Shown: positions 1 to 8,361 of the stretch, piece after piece
How the letters are laid out: every line of letters begins with the position of its first letter
How positions within the stretch are numbered: position 1 is the first letter of the stretch
Assembly (NCBI RefSeq): GCF_027859255.1
Contig: NZ_JAQHXR010000002.1
Span: 372,001 to 436,000 of the forward strand
Source of the DNA: Helicobacter ibis
GTDB lineage: Bacteria > Campylobacterota > Campylobacteria > Campylobacterales > Helicobacteraceae
Direction: 5' to 3'
DNA: 64,000 nt
Program-made: the position numbers and the translations under genes
The notes under the pieces: generated by a model
The model's input: the letters and a program-made list of their open reading frames with translations, nothing else
Databases searched by the model: none
Told to the model about the DNA's origin: nothing

Positions 1-969
1 TATATACAACTCATATCCATTTTTTATTCTCTTTTCTCTACCAAGAGGGTGAGAAAATACAAACTCATTATCGCCCACCTTAAGTGGTGCAAAATTTATA
101 ACTCTTCTTACATTGCTTAGCGGAATCTTTACATTATTGTTTATTGTAACTTCACCATATTCTTGTATTTTTTTAGAAACTTCACTTAATGTTAACTCAA
201 AATCCCTCTCAAACTCTATCCCCAAAATACCCATAAGAACTTCGATAGAACTAAGTTGATAAAATGTTTTTAACTCTAAATCTTTAATGTTTTTACTGGT
301 TTCAATGGCTAATGCTGGTTTTAGGTTTGATATTGCAAAAAATGTCAAAGAATTTTGTTGTTCTTCATCTTTATGTCTAGTCTCTGTATTTCGAATCCCA
401 AATGTATGATAATCATAGTGCAAACTCTTATTTAGACTATTTACTATATTTTGTGCTATTTCATCTAAGTTGCCAAACAATACATCATCTAATTGCTTTT
501 GATCTATGACATATGTTTGCCCCCATGCCCTTGGGTTAAAAATTGAATTCTCCCATTTCTCTCTATAAAACCCATGCCCATCGTGTAAATTTAAAATGAA
601 ATTTACCTTTTCATCTTTTATTATGCCTTTTATTCTCTCTACATTATCATAATCTGGATCATTTTTAGAAATAACCGCAAACTTACGATTCATATCTTTA
701 TACAATCCTCTTTTAAAGTTTAAAATACTATCTGGATTTAGATTTGGCACCACAAGTACATTTCCCTTTTTTATCTTATAGTGTTGAAGCAACAATGTAG
801 GGGTAAAATATCCACCAGGCTCATCACCATGAATCCCGCCAATTACCAATAGAGTATTACCATTTATATTTCCATTTAGCTCATATATATCAAATGGCTT
901 ATTTTTAATACTAGCATATGAAATCTCAAACAAAAACACTAAACAAAATATAACTTTTATCAAATTCAC
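1..969 (-). CDS. Csd4/Pgp1-type murein DL-carboxypeptidase, C-terminus cut by window edge
   Basis: The start is probably the GTG at 969, after AAGG; a TTG at 963 is the alternative. The reading frame stays open to base 1, so the C-terminus is missing. The N-terminus is a signal peptide ending near residue 19 (SYA). A metallocarboxypeptidase (M14-like) zinc site follows: IHGDEPGG with H47 and E50, then NLHDGHGFY. The conserved GLYKDMNRKFA and DPDYDNVE segments resemble H. pylori Csd4 and C. jejuni Pgp1, periplasmic enzymes that trim murein tripeptides to dipeptides and give helical cell shape. H. pylori Csd4 is reported to use Gln in place of the first zinc His; here it is His. The family call is strong, the shape role is inferred from it. 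Confidence 0.85.
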   Translation of the reverse strand, partial: MNLIKVIFCLVFLFEISYASIKNKPFDIYELNGNINGNTLLVIGGIHGDEPGGYFTPTLLLQHYKIKKGNVLVVPNLNPDSILNFKRGLYKDMNRKFAVISKNDPDYDNVERIKGIIKDEKVNFILNLHDGHGFYREKWENSIFNPRAWGQTYVIDQKQLDDVLFGNLDEIAQNIVNSLNKSLHYDYHTFGIRNTETRHKDEEQQNSLTFFAISNLKPALAIETSKNIKDLELKTFYQLSSIEVLMGILGIEFERDFELTLSEVSKKIQEYGEVTINNNVKIPLSNVRRVINFAPLKVGDNEFVFSHPLGREKRIKNGYELYI

Positions 970-979
970 CTTTTACCTT

Positions 980-1984
980 TTATTGCTTTAATATATATTC
1001 ACTCATTTCTAAGATTCTATTAGAATATCCCCATTCATTGTCATACCAAATCATTATTTTTGCCATTTTATCTTGTAGCACAAATGTTAAATCACTAGCT
1101 ACAATACCGCTTAGGGAATTATTCACAAAATCTTGCGATACTCCATAATTATCATCAACTCCTAATATACCTTTCAAACTACCTTTAGAAGCTTCATAAA
1201 AAAGATTATTTATAGATTCTTTTGTGGCATTTGTTTTTAGGTTAATATTTAAGTCTATCATTGATACATCAGCTACTGGCACACGCACACTATGTCCATG
1301 AAGCTTATCTTTTATTCTTGGTAGCACCAAATGCAGTGCTTTTGCAGCTCCAGTTGTAGTTGGAATTATATTTAATGCAGCTGCCCTAGAACGCCTAAAA
1401 TCACCCTTATAATATGCACTATCTATTAATCTTTGATCATTTGTATAACTATGAATTGTGCTTAAAATCCCACTATTAACACCAAAGGCGTCATCAAGCA
1501 ACATGACAACCGGTGCTAAAGCATTTGTTGTGCAACTTGCATTTGATATTATTTCCTCACCATTATAAGATTTATGATTGACACCATATACAAATGTCCT
1601 TGTATCATCAAGCACTGGAGCGGATATTATCACCCTTTTTGCACCCTTTTTTAAATGACATTTCACAGATTTACTATCCAAAAATAATCCGCTACACTCT
1701 AATACAATATCAGCCCCTAGAATATCTATAGATTCTGGAATCTTACAAGAACTAAATTTTATTTGATTATCATTTACAGCATACAAACTATCATCTAGCT
1801 TTGTGTATGTAATTTCTGTTTTGTGTATTGAATCATGAGATAATAAATACATCAAATTATCACTATCTCCAAGGTCATTTATCCCAACGATTGTGAATCT
1901 ATCTTTCATCTTAGTTAGTGCTATTTGTGCGACACATCTGCCAATTCTTCCAAAACCATTTATAAAAAATCTAATCTTTCCCAT
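980..1984 (-). CDS. gap: Glyceraldehyde-3-phosphate dehydrogenase
   Basis: NAD(P)-dependent conversion of glyceraldehyde-3-phosphate to 1,3-bisphosphoglycerate in central carbon metabolism. The N-terminal Rossmann motif INGFGRIGR and the catalytic segment SNASCTTNALAP (active Cys near residue 150) are intact. HSYTNDQ and WYDNEWGYSNR are also typical of the family. I chose ATG 1984, which starts just before the Rossmann strand and gives 334 residues, the normal size. The frame is open up to 2032, but a -10-like box at 2023-2028 argues against a start there. The gene lies directly downstream of nothing on its strand and is followed by the carboxypeptidase gene after 10 bases, so the two may be cotranscribed. 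Confidence 0.95.
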   Translation of the reverse strand: MGKIRFFINGFGRIGRCVAQIALTKMKDRFTIVGINDLGDSDNLMYLLSHDSIHKTEITYTKLDDSLYAVNDNQIKFSSCKIPESIDILGADIVLECSGLFLDSKSVKCHLKKGAKRVIISAPVLDDTRTFVYGVNHKSYNGEEIISNASCTTNALAPVVMLLDDAFGVNSGILSTIHSYTNDQRLIDSAYYKGDFRRSRAAALNIIPTTTGAAKALHLVLPRIKDKLHGHSVRVPVADVSMIDLNINLKTNATKESINNLFYEASKGSLKGILGVDDNYGVSQDFVNNSLSGIVASDLTFVLQDKMAKIMIWYDNEWGYSNRILEMSEYILKQ

Positions 1985-2022
1985 GCCAATACAACTTAAA
2001 TATTTTCTTACATAAAGTGCGA

Positions 2023-2028
2023 ATTGTA
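2023..2028 (-). promoter_or_regulatory. Probable -10 box for gap
   Basis: On the minus strand TACAAT sits inside GTTACAATTCG, about 39 bases upstream of the ATG at 1984. It overlaps the region upstream of any longer open frame, so it supports the shorter gap start. No convincing -35 is visible, which is usual for sigma-70 promoters in this group. Confidence 0.5.
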
Positions 2029-2083
2029 ACACAAAAACGCAAACAAACTTTATTAAATATTGGAATCAAAACAAAAATAAGTT

Positions 2084-2089
2084 ATAATG
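2084..2089 (+). promoter_or_regulatory. Probable -10 box for the YccA-like gene
   Basis: A perfect TATAAT within AGTTATAATGCAAAC. A transcript starting near 2096 would exclude the upstream ATG at 2087 and favours the ATG at 2123, which has GAGG in front of it. The divergent gap promoter lies about 60 bases away. Confidence 0.6.
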
Positions 2090-2122
2090 CAAACTTTTAT
2101 ATCAAAAATTAGAGAGGAAATG

Positions 2123-2839
2123 ATGTCTTTATATGATAGAAAGTCATTAAATGATCATTACACAAATAATGAGTCAAGCTTTTCAAGTGCTACTTTTAGT
2201 AGTGATGTTGCATTAATTAGCTTTGTAAAGCAAACTTATCAGCTTTTTGCTGCGTCGCTTTTTGCTGCTAGTGTTGGTGCTTATATAGGTATTACTAGCT
2301 TTGGTGGTGTGGTAAGCCAATATTACATAGGATTTGTGATTTTGGAATTAGCACTTTTGTTTGGATTGTTTTTCACAAAGTCAAAGCCTGGCATAAATCT
2401 ATTTATGCTATTTGCTTTTACTTTTGTTACAGGTGTCACACTAACCCCGATTCTAAGTAGAGTATTGGGTATGCCGGGTGGTGCTATGATAGTAGCTCAA
2501 GCATTCTTGCTAACTACTGCTATTTTTGGCGTTATGAGTATATTTGCACTAAGAACAACAAAAGATTTAGCTAGTATGGGGAAAATGCTTTTTATAGCAC
2601 TTATTGTTGTAGTTATAGGCTCTATTATTAATATATTTTTAGGAAGCCCTTTATTACAGGTAATCATAGCTGGTGTTGGTGCTATATTATTTAGTTTATT
2701 TATCGCATATGATACACAAAACATCGTAAGAGGATTATATGATAGTCCTGTAATGGCGGCAGTTAGTCTGTATTTAGACTTTTTAAATCTTTTTGTATCA
2801 CTACTTCAATTACTTGGAATCTTCAATTCAAAAGAATAA
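2123..2839 (+). CDS. Bax inhibitor-1/YccA family membrane protein
   Basis: An integral membrane protein of about 238 residues with roughly seven hydrophobic segments from residue 35 to the end, of the Bax inhibitor-1/YccA/TMBIM family. The N-terminus (about 35 residues) is polar. A characteristic C-terminal segment FIAYDTQNI followed by ASVSLYLDFLN-like sequence (here AAVSLYLDFLN) is present. In bacteria family members have been linked to FtsH regulation or ion leak; the role here is unknown. Start at ATG 2123 is chosen from the GAGG ribosome site and the -10 box at 2084; an ATG at 2120 directly before it is possible. The stop overlaps an ATG and a hairpin (2839-2861). Confidence 0.85.
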   Translation: MSLYDRKSLNDHYTNNESSFSSATFSSDVALISFVKQTYQLFAASLFAASVGAYIGITSFGGVVSQYYIGFVILELALLFGLFFTKSKPGINLFMLFAFTFVTGVTLTPILSRVLGMPGGAMIVAQAFLLTTAIFGVMSIFALRTTKDLASMGKMLFIALIVVVIGSIINIFLGSPLLQVIIAGVGAILFSLFIAYDTQNIVRGLYDSPVMAAVSLYLDFLNLFVSLLQLLGIFNSKE

Positions 2840-3263
2840 TGAGAATCTTAGGGATTCTCATTTATGCAATAATCATAGAATCATAGATGCAAATCTCAAT
2901 CGATTAAAAGAAGGCTTAAGAGTTATAGAGGATATACTTAGATATAGCTTTAACAACAAAGCCCTTGCAACTTCGATAAAAACCCTACGACATAAATGTA
3001 AAATTGATAATTACATAGACATAATAAAACAAAGAGAATCAACACATGATGTATTAAAAGAAAGTATAAATGATGAAATGCAAAGAGAAAGCCTAGAAAA
3101 TATAATCATAGCAAATTTCAAAAGAACACAAGAGTCATCAAGAGTGCTAGAAGAAATTTATAAGTTAGAAAACAAAGTTTATAGCGAAACTTTTAAAAAT
3201 ATAAGATATGAACTATATGTTTTGGAAAAACAAATATTACTAACATTTTTTAATAAAATTTGA
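2814..3263 (+). CDS. ThiE-associated helical domain protein (thiamine-phosphate pyrophosphorylase-like N-domain)
   Basis: The recognisable part begins at about 2870 with RIIDANLNRLKEGLRVIED, then LKTLRH-like sequence and KRTQESSRVLEE. This pattern matches the helical domain found fused in front of thiamine-phosphate synthase in other bacteria; here it stands alone with no catalytic TIM barrel. The start is uncertain: in-frame TTG codons at 2793 and 2814 lie inside the upstream gene, no in-frame ATG exists near the domain, and a hairpin covers the junction. Translation may be coupled to the upstream stop. The function of the lone domain is unknown. Confidence 0.6.
   Translation: MESSIQKNNENLRDSHLCNNHRIIDANLNRLKEGLRVIEDILRYSFNNKALATSIKTLRHKCKIDNYIDIIKQRESTHDVLKESINDEMQRESLENIIIANFKRTQESSRVLEEIYKLENKVYSETFKNIRYELYVLEKQILLTFFNKI
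2839..2861. repeat. Perfect 9-bp inverted repeat at gene junction
   Basis: ATGAGAATC and GATTCTCAT flank a 5-base loop (TTAGG). It starts on the last base of the YccA-family stop codon and contains an ATG in its stem. No T-run follows, so it is not a classical terminator. It may affect mRNA stability or reinitiation into the next gene, whose start is unclear. Confidence 0.6.
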
Positions 3264-3269
3264 TAGAAT
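3264..3269 (+). promoter_or_regulatory. Possible -10 box for panD
   Basis: TAGAAT within TTTGATAGAATTGTG, about 37 bases before the panD GTG. It overlaps the end of the preceding gene. The match is one base off the consensus and no clear -35 is seen. Confidence 0.4.
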
Positions 3270-3305
3270 TGTGCAACTTTAAATAAATTTTTAGGTGGTT
3301 TTGTA

Positions 3306-3674
3306 GTGGTTAGGACTATGCTATATAGCAAGATTCATCGAGCAAAAGTAACAGATGCAAATTTAAATTATGTTGGCTCAATTAGTATAGATAAAGAGTT
3401 AATAAATGCAGCTTCCTTGCTTGAGGGACAAAAGGTAGATATAGTAAATATAAATAATGGTGAGAGATTCTCCACATATGTAATAGAGGGCAAAAGCGGA
3501 GAGATATGTCTAAATGGTGCTGCAGCGAGAAAGGTTCAAAAAGATGATATAGTAATAATAATAGCATATGCGTCATTTACAGAAGATGAACTAAAAACAT
3601 ACAAACCAAAAGTAGTAATAGTAGATAGCAACAACAAAATAATCAACATAAAAGAGGATTTAAAACATGTTTAA
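3306..3674 (+). CDS. panD: Aspartate 1-decarboxylase
   Basis: Makes beta-alanine from aspartate for pantothenate and CoA. The proenzyme self-cleaves between Gly and Ser to make a pyruvoyl cofactor; here the site is YVG24-S25ISID, the same numbering as E. coli if the GTG at 3306 is used. [10 protein letters not shown] and LNGAAARK are family signatures. AGGTGG lies 7 bases before the GTG, which supports this start over the internal ATG at 3318. At 122 residues the length is normal. It overlaps ybaB by 8 bases; panD-ybaB-PDZ protein is a conserved order in H. pylori. Confidence 0.95.
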   Translation: MVRTMLYSKIHRAKVTDANLNYVGSISIDKELINAASLLEGQKVDIVNINNGERFSTYVIEGKSGEICLNGAAARKVQKDDIVIIIAYASFTEDELKTYKPKVVIVDSNNKIINIKEDLKHV

Positions 3675-3978
3675 TTCGCAAGACTTACTAAAAACACTAG
3701 AAAACCTACAAGAACAATTCAGCAATGCACAAGAAGAAAATAAAAATCTAACATTTACTGCTAAAAGTGGTGGTGGGCTTGTTAGTGTCAGTGTAAATGG
3801 AAATGGAGAGATAATTGATATTACCATTGATGATTCTCTACTAGAAGATAAAGAATCAATGCAAATATTGCTAATTAGTGCAATTAATGATGCATTAAAG
3901 AGCTTTGAGCAAAATAGAAAAAGTATGGCACTGGATATGATGAATAACATCGGTCTTGGTGGATTAAAGGGTATGTAA
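3667..3978 (+). CDS. YbaB/EbfC nucleoid-associated protein
   Basis: A small (103 residues) DNA-binding protein family acting as a homodimer. Visible are a coiled N-terminal helix (residues 5-25), the central strand segment [15 protein letters not shown] and the C-terminal helix with NDALK and MGG-like end (GLGGLKGM). It overlaps panD at its start, and its stop shares bases with the ATG of the next gene (TAATG), so the three genes are translationally coupled. Confidence 0.9.
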   Translation: MFNSQDLLKTLENLQEQFSNAQEENKNLTFTAKSGGGLVSVSVNGNGEIIDITIDDSLLEDKESMQILLISAINDALKSFEQNRKSMALDMMNNIGLGGLKGM

Positions 3979-5039
3979 TGTTAAAAATAATATTTTGCTT
4001 TCTATTATCTATAACAAGTGTTTTTGCGTATGATTTTAGAGTATGTCAAAAACAAGCTTCCTCATCAATGGAAAAAATTGGCAAAGAATATGGCGTAGCA
4101 CTAAAAAATAATAATGGAGAAATTGTTCTTTTTTACTATTCGCCAAAGGTAACACCAAGGGGATACACAATCCTAAAACATGACCCATTTGTCGGAATGT
4201 ATCTTCTAAAACCAAAAAAGAAACTAAAACCACTTAATATAAGAGAAATAAATGGTGATATACTAGAGCAAGAAATAGCAAGTATAACCCCAACACAAAG
4301 CGTTAGTGGCAAAATAAGCACACTTCAACAAAGTCAAATTGATTTTGCTACTTTAAATGTCCCAACATTTAATAGCTCAATAATATCAACCATATGCGAC
4401 CATATATATGGAATTGGCATAGGAAATAACTACTTCTTAGAGAAAAGATATATAGATAGATTCTTAAATAATCCTATTTATTATGGGGATATAGGAATTA
4501 GAGTATTTAGCAACAAAGAAGGTTTAATAGAGGTAAATGTCGTAGATCCATTCTTTAAAAATAATCCATTTGCATATGGAGATATCATAATGGCTATAAA
4601 TGGCGAGGCAATACCTGATTTAGCAGCATTTAACAGAGTTGTCTTTGATTTACCACAAGGCAGTAAAGTGCCAGTTAGAATAAATAGGAATAATAATGTA
4701 ATAAATACATTCGTAGTTGTCGATAGACGCACGGGAGGTATGCTATTACCAGAAAATTTTCTAGCAAGAATCGGAATTGAAATATCTGATAATTTTGTCA
4801 TAACAAGAGTTGAATCAACGGCTAAAAATGGATTTGATAAGCTAAAAGTTGGAGATAAAATAATACAAATAAACAATAAAAAAGTCCCAACTGGATATAA
4901 CAACATAATAAGAATGCTAGGAGAGATGCCAGATAGTGAGCAAAAATGGCTTATTTCAAGAGATGATTTTCAATTTTTTATAGAAGTTAATACAAAAGAT
5001 TCGCAAAATGAAAACGCTTTTACAGAATACATTAGATGA
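3978..5039 (+). CDS. Exported protein with two PDZ-like domains
   Basis: Residues 1-17 form a signal peptide (hydrophobic core, VFA-Y cleavage). A middle region of about 150 residues includes a Cys (CDHIYGIG). Two PDZ-like folds follow: residues about 170-250 (GDIIMAINGEAIPD) and 265-340 (VGDKIIQINNKKVP). No protease motif is visible, so it is not a DegP-type enzyme but more likely a periplasmic binding or scaffold protein. It corresponds by position to the hypothetical gene after panD-ybaB in H. pylori. It overlaps ispA by 32 bases. Confidence 0.75.
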   Translation: MLKIIFCFLLSITSVFAYDFRVCQKQASSSMEKIGKEYGVALKNNNGEIVLFYYSPKVTPRGYTILKHDPFVGMYLLKPKKKLKPLNIREINGDILEQEIASITPTQSVSGKISTLQQSQIDFATLNVPTFNSSIISTICDHIYGIGIGNNYFLEKRYIDRFLNNPIYYGDIGIRVFSNKEGLIEVNVVDPFFKNNPFAYGDIIMAINGEAIPDLAAFNRVVFDLPQGSKVPVRINRNNNVINTFVVVDRRTGGMLLPENFLARIGIEISDNFVITRVESTAKNGFDKLKVGDKIIQINNKKVPTGYNNIIRMLGEMPDSEQKWLISRDDFQFFIEVNTKDSQNENAFTEYIR

Positions 5040-5877
5040 TTTTGAATCTTTCATAGCTCTAAATGCTCCAAAAATAGAGAGTTTCCACCCATATTATGAA
5101 TCTGCATTATGGGAGATGGTATTAGGCGGTGGTAAGAGATTTAGACCACAGCTATTAATGACTATAGTCTTAGCTTATGCACCACACAAAATACAATGTG
5201 CATTCCTTCCAGCATTAGCAATAGAGGTATTACACACATATTCTTTGATACATGATGACTTACCAAGCATGGATAATGCTTCATTAAGGCGAGGTTTAAA
5301 AACACTTCATACAAAATACGACGAAGCAGGAGCAATACTAATAGGAGACGCATTAAATACCTACGCATTTTACCTGCTATCACAAGCAAAGCTAAAACCG
5401 AAGACAAAAATAAAGCTAGTAAAAATATTAAGCAAAAATGGTGGAATCTATGGCATGGTGCTAGGACAAGCACTTGATTGTTATTTTGAAGAAAAAAAAT
5501 TACCTCTATCATCACTAAAAACAATACACATAAACAAAACTGCAAAACTAATTTCTGCCTCTTTGCAAATGGGTGGAGCAATTGCAAATGTAGATAAAAA
5601 AACACTAAAAACATTAAAAAAACTTGGAATCTTGCTAGGCTTATTTTTCCAAATTAGAGATGATATTATAGATTCAACACAAAGTGAAAAAGAAGCATTA
5701 AAAACAACAAATAACGATACAAACAAAAATAGCTATGTGAATCTTTTAGGATTAGAAGGTGCTAGATATGAGCTAGAAAAATTAAAAACAAAAATAGATT
5801 CAAAGATAAAAAAGCTAAATACAAACTCACAAGAAATACTAAATATTATTTTAAAGAAATATCTAAAAGAGGTTTAA
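5008..5877 (+). CDS. ispA: Polyprenyl synthetase, probably farnesyl diphosphate synthase
   Basis: Head-to-tail condensation of isoprenyl diphosphates for undecaprenyl phosphate and quinones. Both Asp-rich motifs are visible: HDDLPSMD at about residue 82 and QIRDDIID near 217. GGGKRFRP is the diphosphate-binding segment. At 289 residues the length fits short-chain (C15) synthases. The start lies inside the PDZ gene and the stop overlaps the surE ATG (TTTAATGA), typical of this coupled cluster; ispA-surE adjacency is conserved in H. pylori. Confidence 0.9.
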   Translation: MKTLLQNTLDDFESFIALNAPKIESFHPYYESALWEMVLGGGKRFRPQLLMTIVLAYAPHKIQCAFLPALAIEVLHTYSLIHDDLPSMDNASLRRGLKTLHTKYDEAGAILIGDALNTYAFYLLSQAKLKPKTKIKLVKILSKNGGIYGMVLGQALDCYFEEKKLPLSSLKTIHINKTAKLISASLQMGGAIANVDKKTLKTLKKLGILLGLFFQIRDDIIDSTQSEKEALKTTNNDTNKNSYVNLLGLEGARYELEKLKTKIDSKIKKLNTNSQEILNIILKKYLKEV

Positions 5878-6656
5878 TGAAAAGAATTTTTATAACAAAT
5901 GATGATGGATATGAATCTCCGGGTCTTCTAGCTCTAAAAGAAGCACTATCTCCACTAGGACATGTAGTAGTAGTAGCCCCAGCAGTAGAAAAGTCAGCAT
6001 GTGGGCATGGAATGAGCTTAACACACCCGCTTAGATTCATAAAAATAGATGATGATTTTTATAAGCTAGATAATGGAACTCCAACTGATTGTGTTTATTT
6101 ATCACTATATTCTCTATATGATAATCCACCAGATTTAATAGTAAGTGGGATAAATATAGGCTCAAATATGGGAGAAGATGTGAGTTATTCAGGCACTGCA
6201 GCTGCTGCTATGGAGGGTGCATTACATGATATTCCATCAATTGCAATATCACAAGTATTAAAGGATAAGAATCATTTTGGATTTGACTTTGCCCTTGCAA
6301 AAGATAGTATCTATAAACTTGCCAAAAAAGTCCTAGAAGGTGGTTTTCCATTAGCAAATAGACAATTTTTAAATATAAATATCCCACAAATAACCAAACA
6401 AGAGTGCAAGGGATTTAAAATAACAGAGCTTGGAATTAGAATGTATGGCAACGATGCACAACTACACAGGAATCCAAGAGGCGAAGAATATTATTGGCTT
6501 GGATTACATCCACTATCTTGGAAGGAAAGAGAAGGAGATGAGACTTCAGATTTTAGTGCAGTCTTTGATAATTATGTATCAATCACTCCTATAACACTTG
6601 ACTTTACGGCAAGAGATAAAATAAATACACTAAAACAATGGATAAATAATGGATAA
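5877..6656 (+). CDS. surE: 5'/3'-nucleotidase SurE
   Basis: Metal-dependent nucleoside monophosphate phosphatase linked to stationary-phase survival. The metal-binding ITNDDGYESPG lies at residues 6-16, SACGHGMSLTHP near 41, and SGINIGSNMGEDVSYSGT near 95-115. The 259-residue length is normal. It overlaps ispA at its start and tcdA by 8 bases at its end. Confidence 0.95.
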   Translation: MKRIFITNDDGYESPGLLALKEALSPLGHVVVVAPAVEKSACGHGMSLTHPLRFIKIDDDFYKLDNGTPTDCVYLSLYSLYDNPPDLIVSGINIGSNMGEDVSYSGTAAAAMEGALHDIPSIAISQVLKDKNHFGFDFALAKDSIYKLAKKVLEGGFPLANRQFLNINIPQITKQECKGFKITELGIRMYGNDAQLHRNPRGEEYYWLGLHPLSWKEREGDETSDFSAVFDNYVSITPITLDFTARDKINTLKQWINNG

Positions 6657-7320
6657 AAGATTCACAAGAACACTACTATTATTTAAAGATGATGGTTTTA
6701 AAAAACTACAAGATTCTAAAGTTCTACTACTTGGTGTTGGCGGTGTTGGAAGTTTCGCACTTGATTGCCTTTATAGGACAGGTATTGGAAATATTTGTAT
6801 AGTTGATTATGATAAATTTGATGAAACAAATCAAAACAGACAAATAGGAGCCCTTGAAGGTGTAGGACAAAAAAAAGTAGAAGTCCTAGCAAAAAAATAT
6901 CAAGGAATAAACGCCATAGATTCTAAAGTAGATGAAGAATTCATAAATAGTTTTAACTTCGAATCTTATGACATAGTAATTGATGCAATAGATGATATAA
7001 ATGCAAAAATATTGCTAGCACTAAAAATAGCAAATAAACCAAAGATAAAAACTATGCCTATACTACTATCATCAACAGGTAGTGCAAAAAAGCTAGACCC
7101 TTCAAAAATAGAATTTGCAAGCATTTGGAAAAGTCATGGGGATAAGTTTGCAAGAAAATTTAGAGAAGGATTAAAAAAGGCAAATTTTAGAGGTGATTTT
7201 TATGTTGCTTTTAGCCCAGAAGTGCCAAAATGTAAAGAGCTTGGAAGTTTTAGCGGAGTTACTGCATCTTTTGGGTTAAGACTTGCAAGTGAGGCAATAT
7301 CATTTATTTTAAGGAGTTAA
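6649..7320 (+). CDS. tcdA: ThiF/MoeB-family enzyme, probably tRNA threonylcarbamoyladenosine dehydratase
   Basis: An E1-like adenylating enzyme. The ATP site GVGGVGSFALDCL (residues 28-40) and DYDKFDETNQNRQ are present, as is the DAIDDINAK segment. The short length (223 residues), the ERYSR-like start (here KRFTRT) and absence of zinc CxxC pairs fit TcdA, which cyclises t6A at tRNA position 37, better than MoeB or ThiF. Assignment within the superfamily is by these features only. Confidence 0.8.
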   Translation: MDKRFTRTLLLFKDDGFKKLQDSKVLLLGVGGVGSFALDCLYRTGIGNICIVDYDKFDETNQNRQIGALEGVGQKKVEVLAKKYQGINAIDSKVDEEFINSFNFESYDIVIDAIDDINAKILLALKIANKPKIKTMPILLSSTGSAKKLDPSKIEFASIWKSHGDKFARKFREGLKKANFRGDFYVAFSPEVPKCKELGSFSGVTASFGLRLASEAISFILRS

Positions 7321-7321
7321 T

Positions 7322-7480
7322 ATGATATACACAAAACCATACGAAGATGAAGAGTATGAAGATTATGAAGATATAGATAAAGACGATGATTACGAAAATT
7401 ACGGAAATAAAAATAATTTTTTATACGATGAAGATGACTATGATAGTAGTGATTCTGAATATGAAGGAGATGATGATTAA
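7322..7480 (+). CDS. Very acidic 52-residue protein
   Basis: ATG 7322 follows a GGAG (TTAAGGAGTTAATATG) with good spacing. The product is almost entirely Asp, Glu, Tyr and Asn with repeated YED and DD runs and no hydrophobic segment, so it is probably disordered. It lies between tcdA and the amidohydrolase and its stop overlaps the next ATG. The function is unknown; the intact frame, ribosome site and tight fit in the operon support it being real. Confidence 0.65.
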   Translation: MIYTKPYEDEEYEDYEDIDKDDDYENYGNKNNFLYDEDDYDSSDSEYEGDDD

Positions 7481-8361
7481 TGGAGGGCATAAAAGTAGCT
7501 CTAATACAACAATCATACAAAGGCGATAAGCCAAATACGCTAAAACTAACAGCAAAAATGATAAAAGAAGCTGCGCAAAATGGTGCAAAATTGGTTTTAT
7601 TACAAGAATTGCACACAAGCGAATACTTCTGTCAAAGTGAAAATGTAGATTTTTTTGATTATGCATTAGATTTTGATAAAGATTGTGAATACTTTAGCGA
7701 AATAGCTAAAAATAATAATATCGTGCTAGTTAGCTCACTATTTGAAAGAAGAACTAGTGGGCTATATCATAATACTTCTGTTGTGTTTGAAAATGATGGA
7801 ACAATAGCTGGGAAATACAGAAAAATGCACATACCTGATGATCCGGGATTTTATGAAAAATTCTATTTCACACCCGGAGATTTAGGGTTTGAACCAATAA
7901 ATACAAGCTTAGGCAAACTTGGGGTGCTAATTTGTTGGGATCAGTGGTATCCTGAAGCTGCAAGAATCATGGCTTTAAAAGGAGCAGAGATTTTAATATA
8001 CCCAACAGCAATTGGCTGGTTTGACGAAGATAGCAAGGAAGAAAAAGATAGACAAAGAGAAGCATGGATTTCTGTTCAAAGAGGGCATGCTATTGCAAAT
8101 GGAATCCCAGTTGTAGCTATAAATAGAGTTGGCTTTGAACAAGATAAGAGCAAGGTGTTAAATGGGATTAGATTTTGGGGTTCTAGTTTTGCATTTGACG
8201 CACAAGGTGAGATTCTAGCATTAGGCAGTATAGATAAAGAAGAGATATTATATTTCACATGGGATAAAAATAGAAGCGAGGAAGTAAGGAGAATCTGGCC
8301 ATTTTTAAGAGACAGAAGAATTGATGCTTACTCTAGTATTTTAAAGCGTTTTGATGATTAG
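7480..8361 (+). CDS. aguB: Carbon-nitrogen hydrolase, probably N-carbamoylputrescine amidase
   Basis: A nitrilase-superfamily enzyme expected to release putrescine from N-carbamoylputrescine. The Glu-Lys-Cys triad is visible: LLQELHTSEYF (Glu), YRKMHIPDDPGF (Lys) and LICWDQWYPEAAR (Cys). HIPDDPGFYEKFYFTPGD is characteristic of AguB, and 293 residues is the usual size. The stop overlaps the methyltransferase start. A beta-ureidopropionase role cannot be excluded. Confidence 0.85.
   Translation: MEGIKVALIQQSYKGDKPNTLKLTAKMIKEAAQNGAKLVLLQELHTSEYFCQSENVDFFDYALDFDKDCEYFSEIAKNNNIVLVSSLFERRTSGLYHNTSVVFENDGTIAGKYRKMHIPDDPGFYEKFYFTPGDLGFEPINTSLGKLGVLICWDQWYPEAARIMALKGAEILIYPTAIGWFDEDSKEEKDRQREAWISVQRGHAIANGIPVVAINRVGFEQDKSKVLNGIRFWGSSFAFDAQGEILALGSIDKEEILYFTWDKNRSEEVRRIWPFLRDRRIDAYSSILKRFDD

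Noticed and set aside
7317-7616. Minus-strand open frame opposite the acidic protein and aguB
   Set aside because: It is antisense to two genes with clear starts; its odd residues reflect the complement of Asp/Glu codons.
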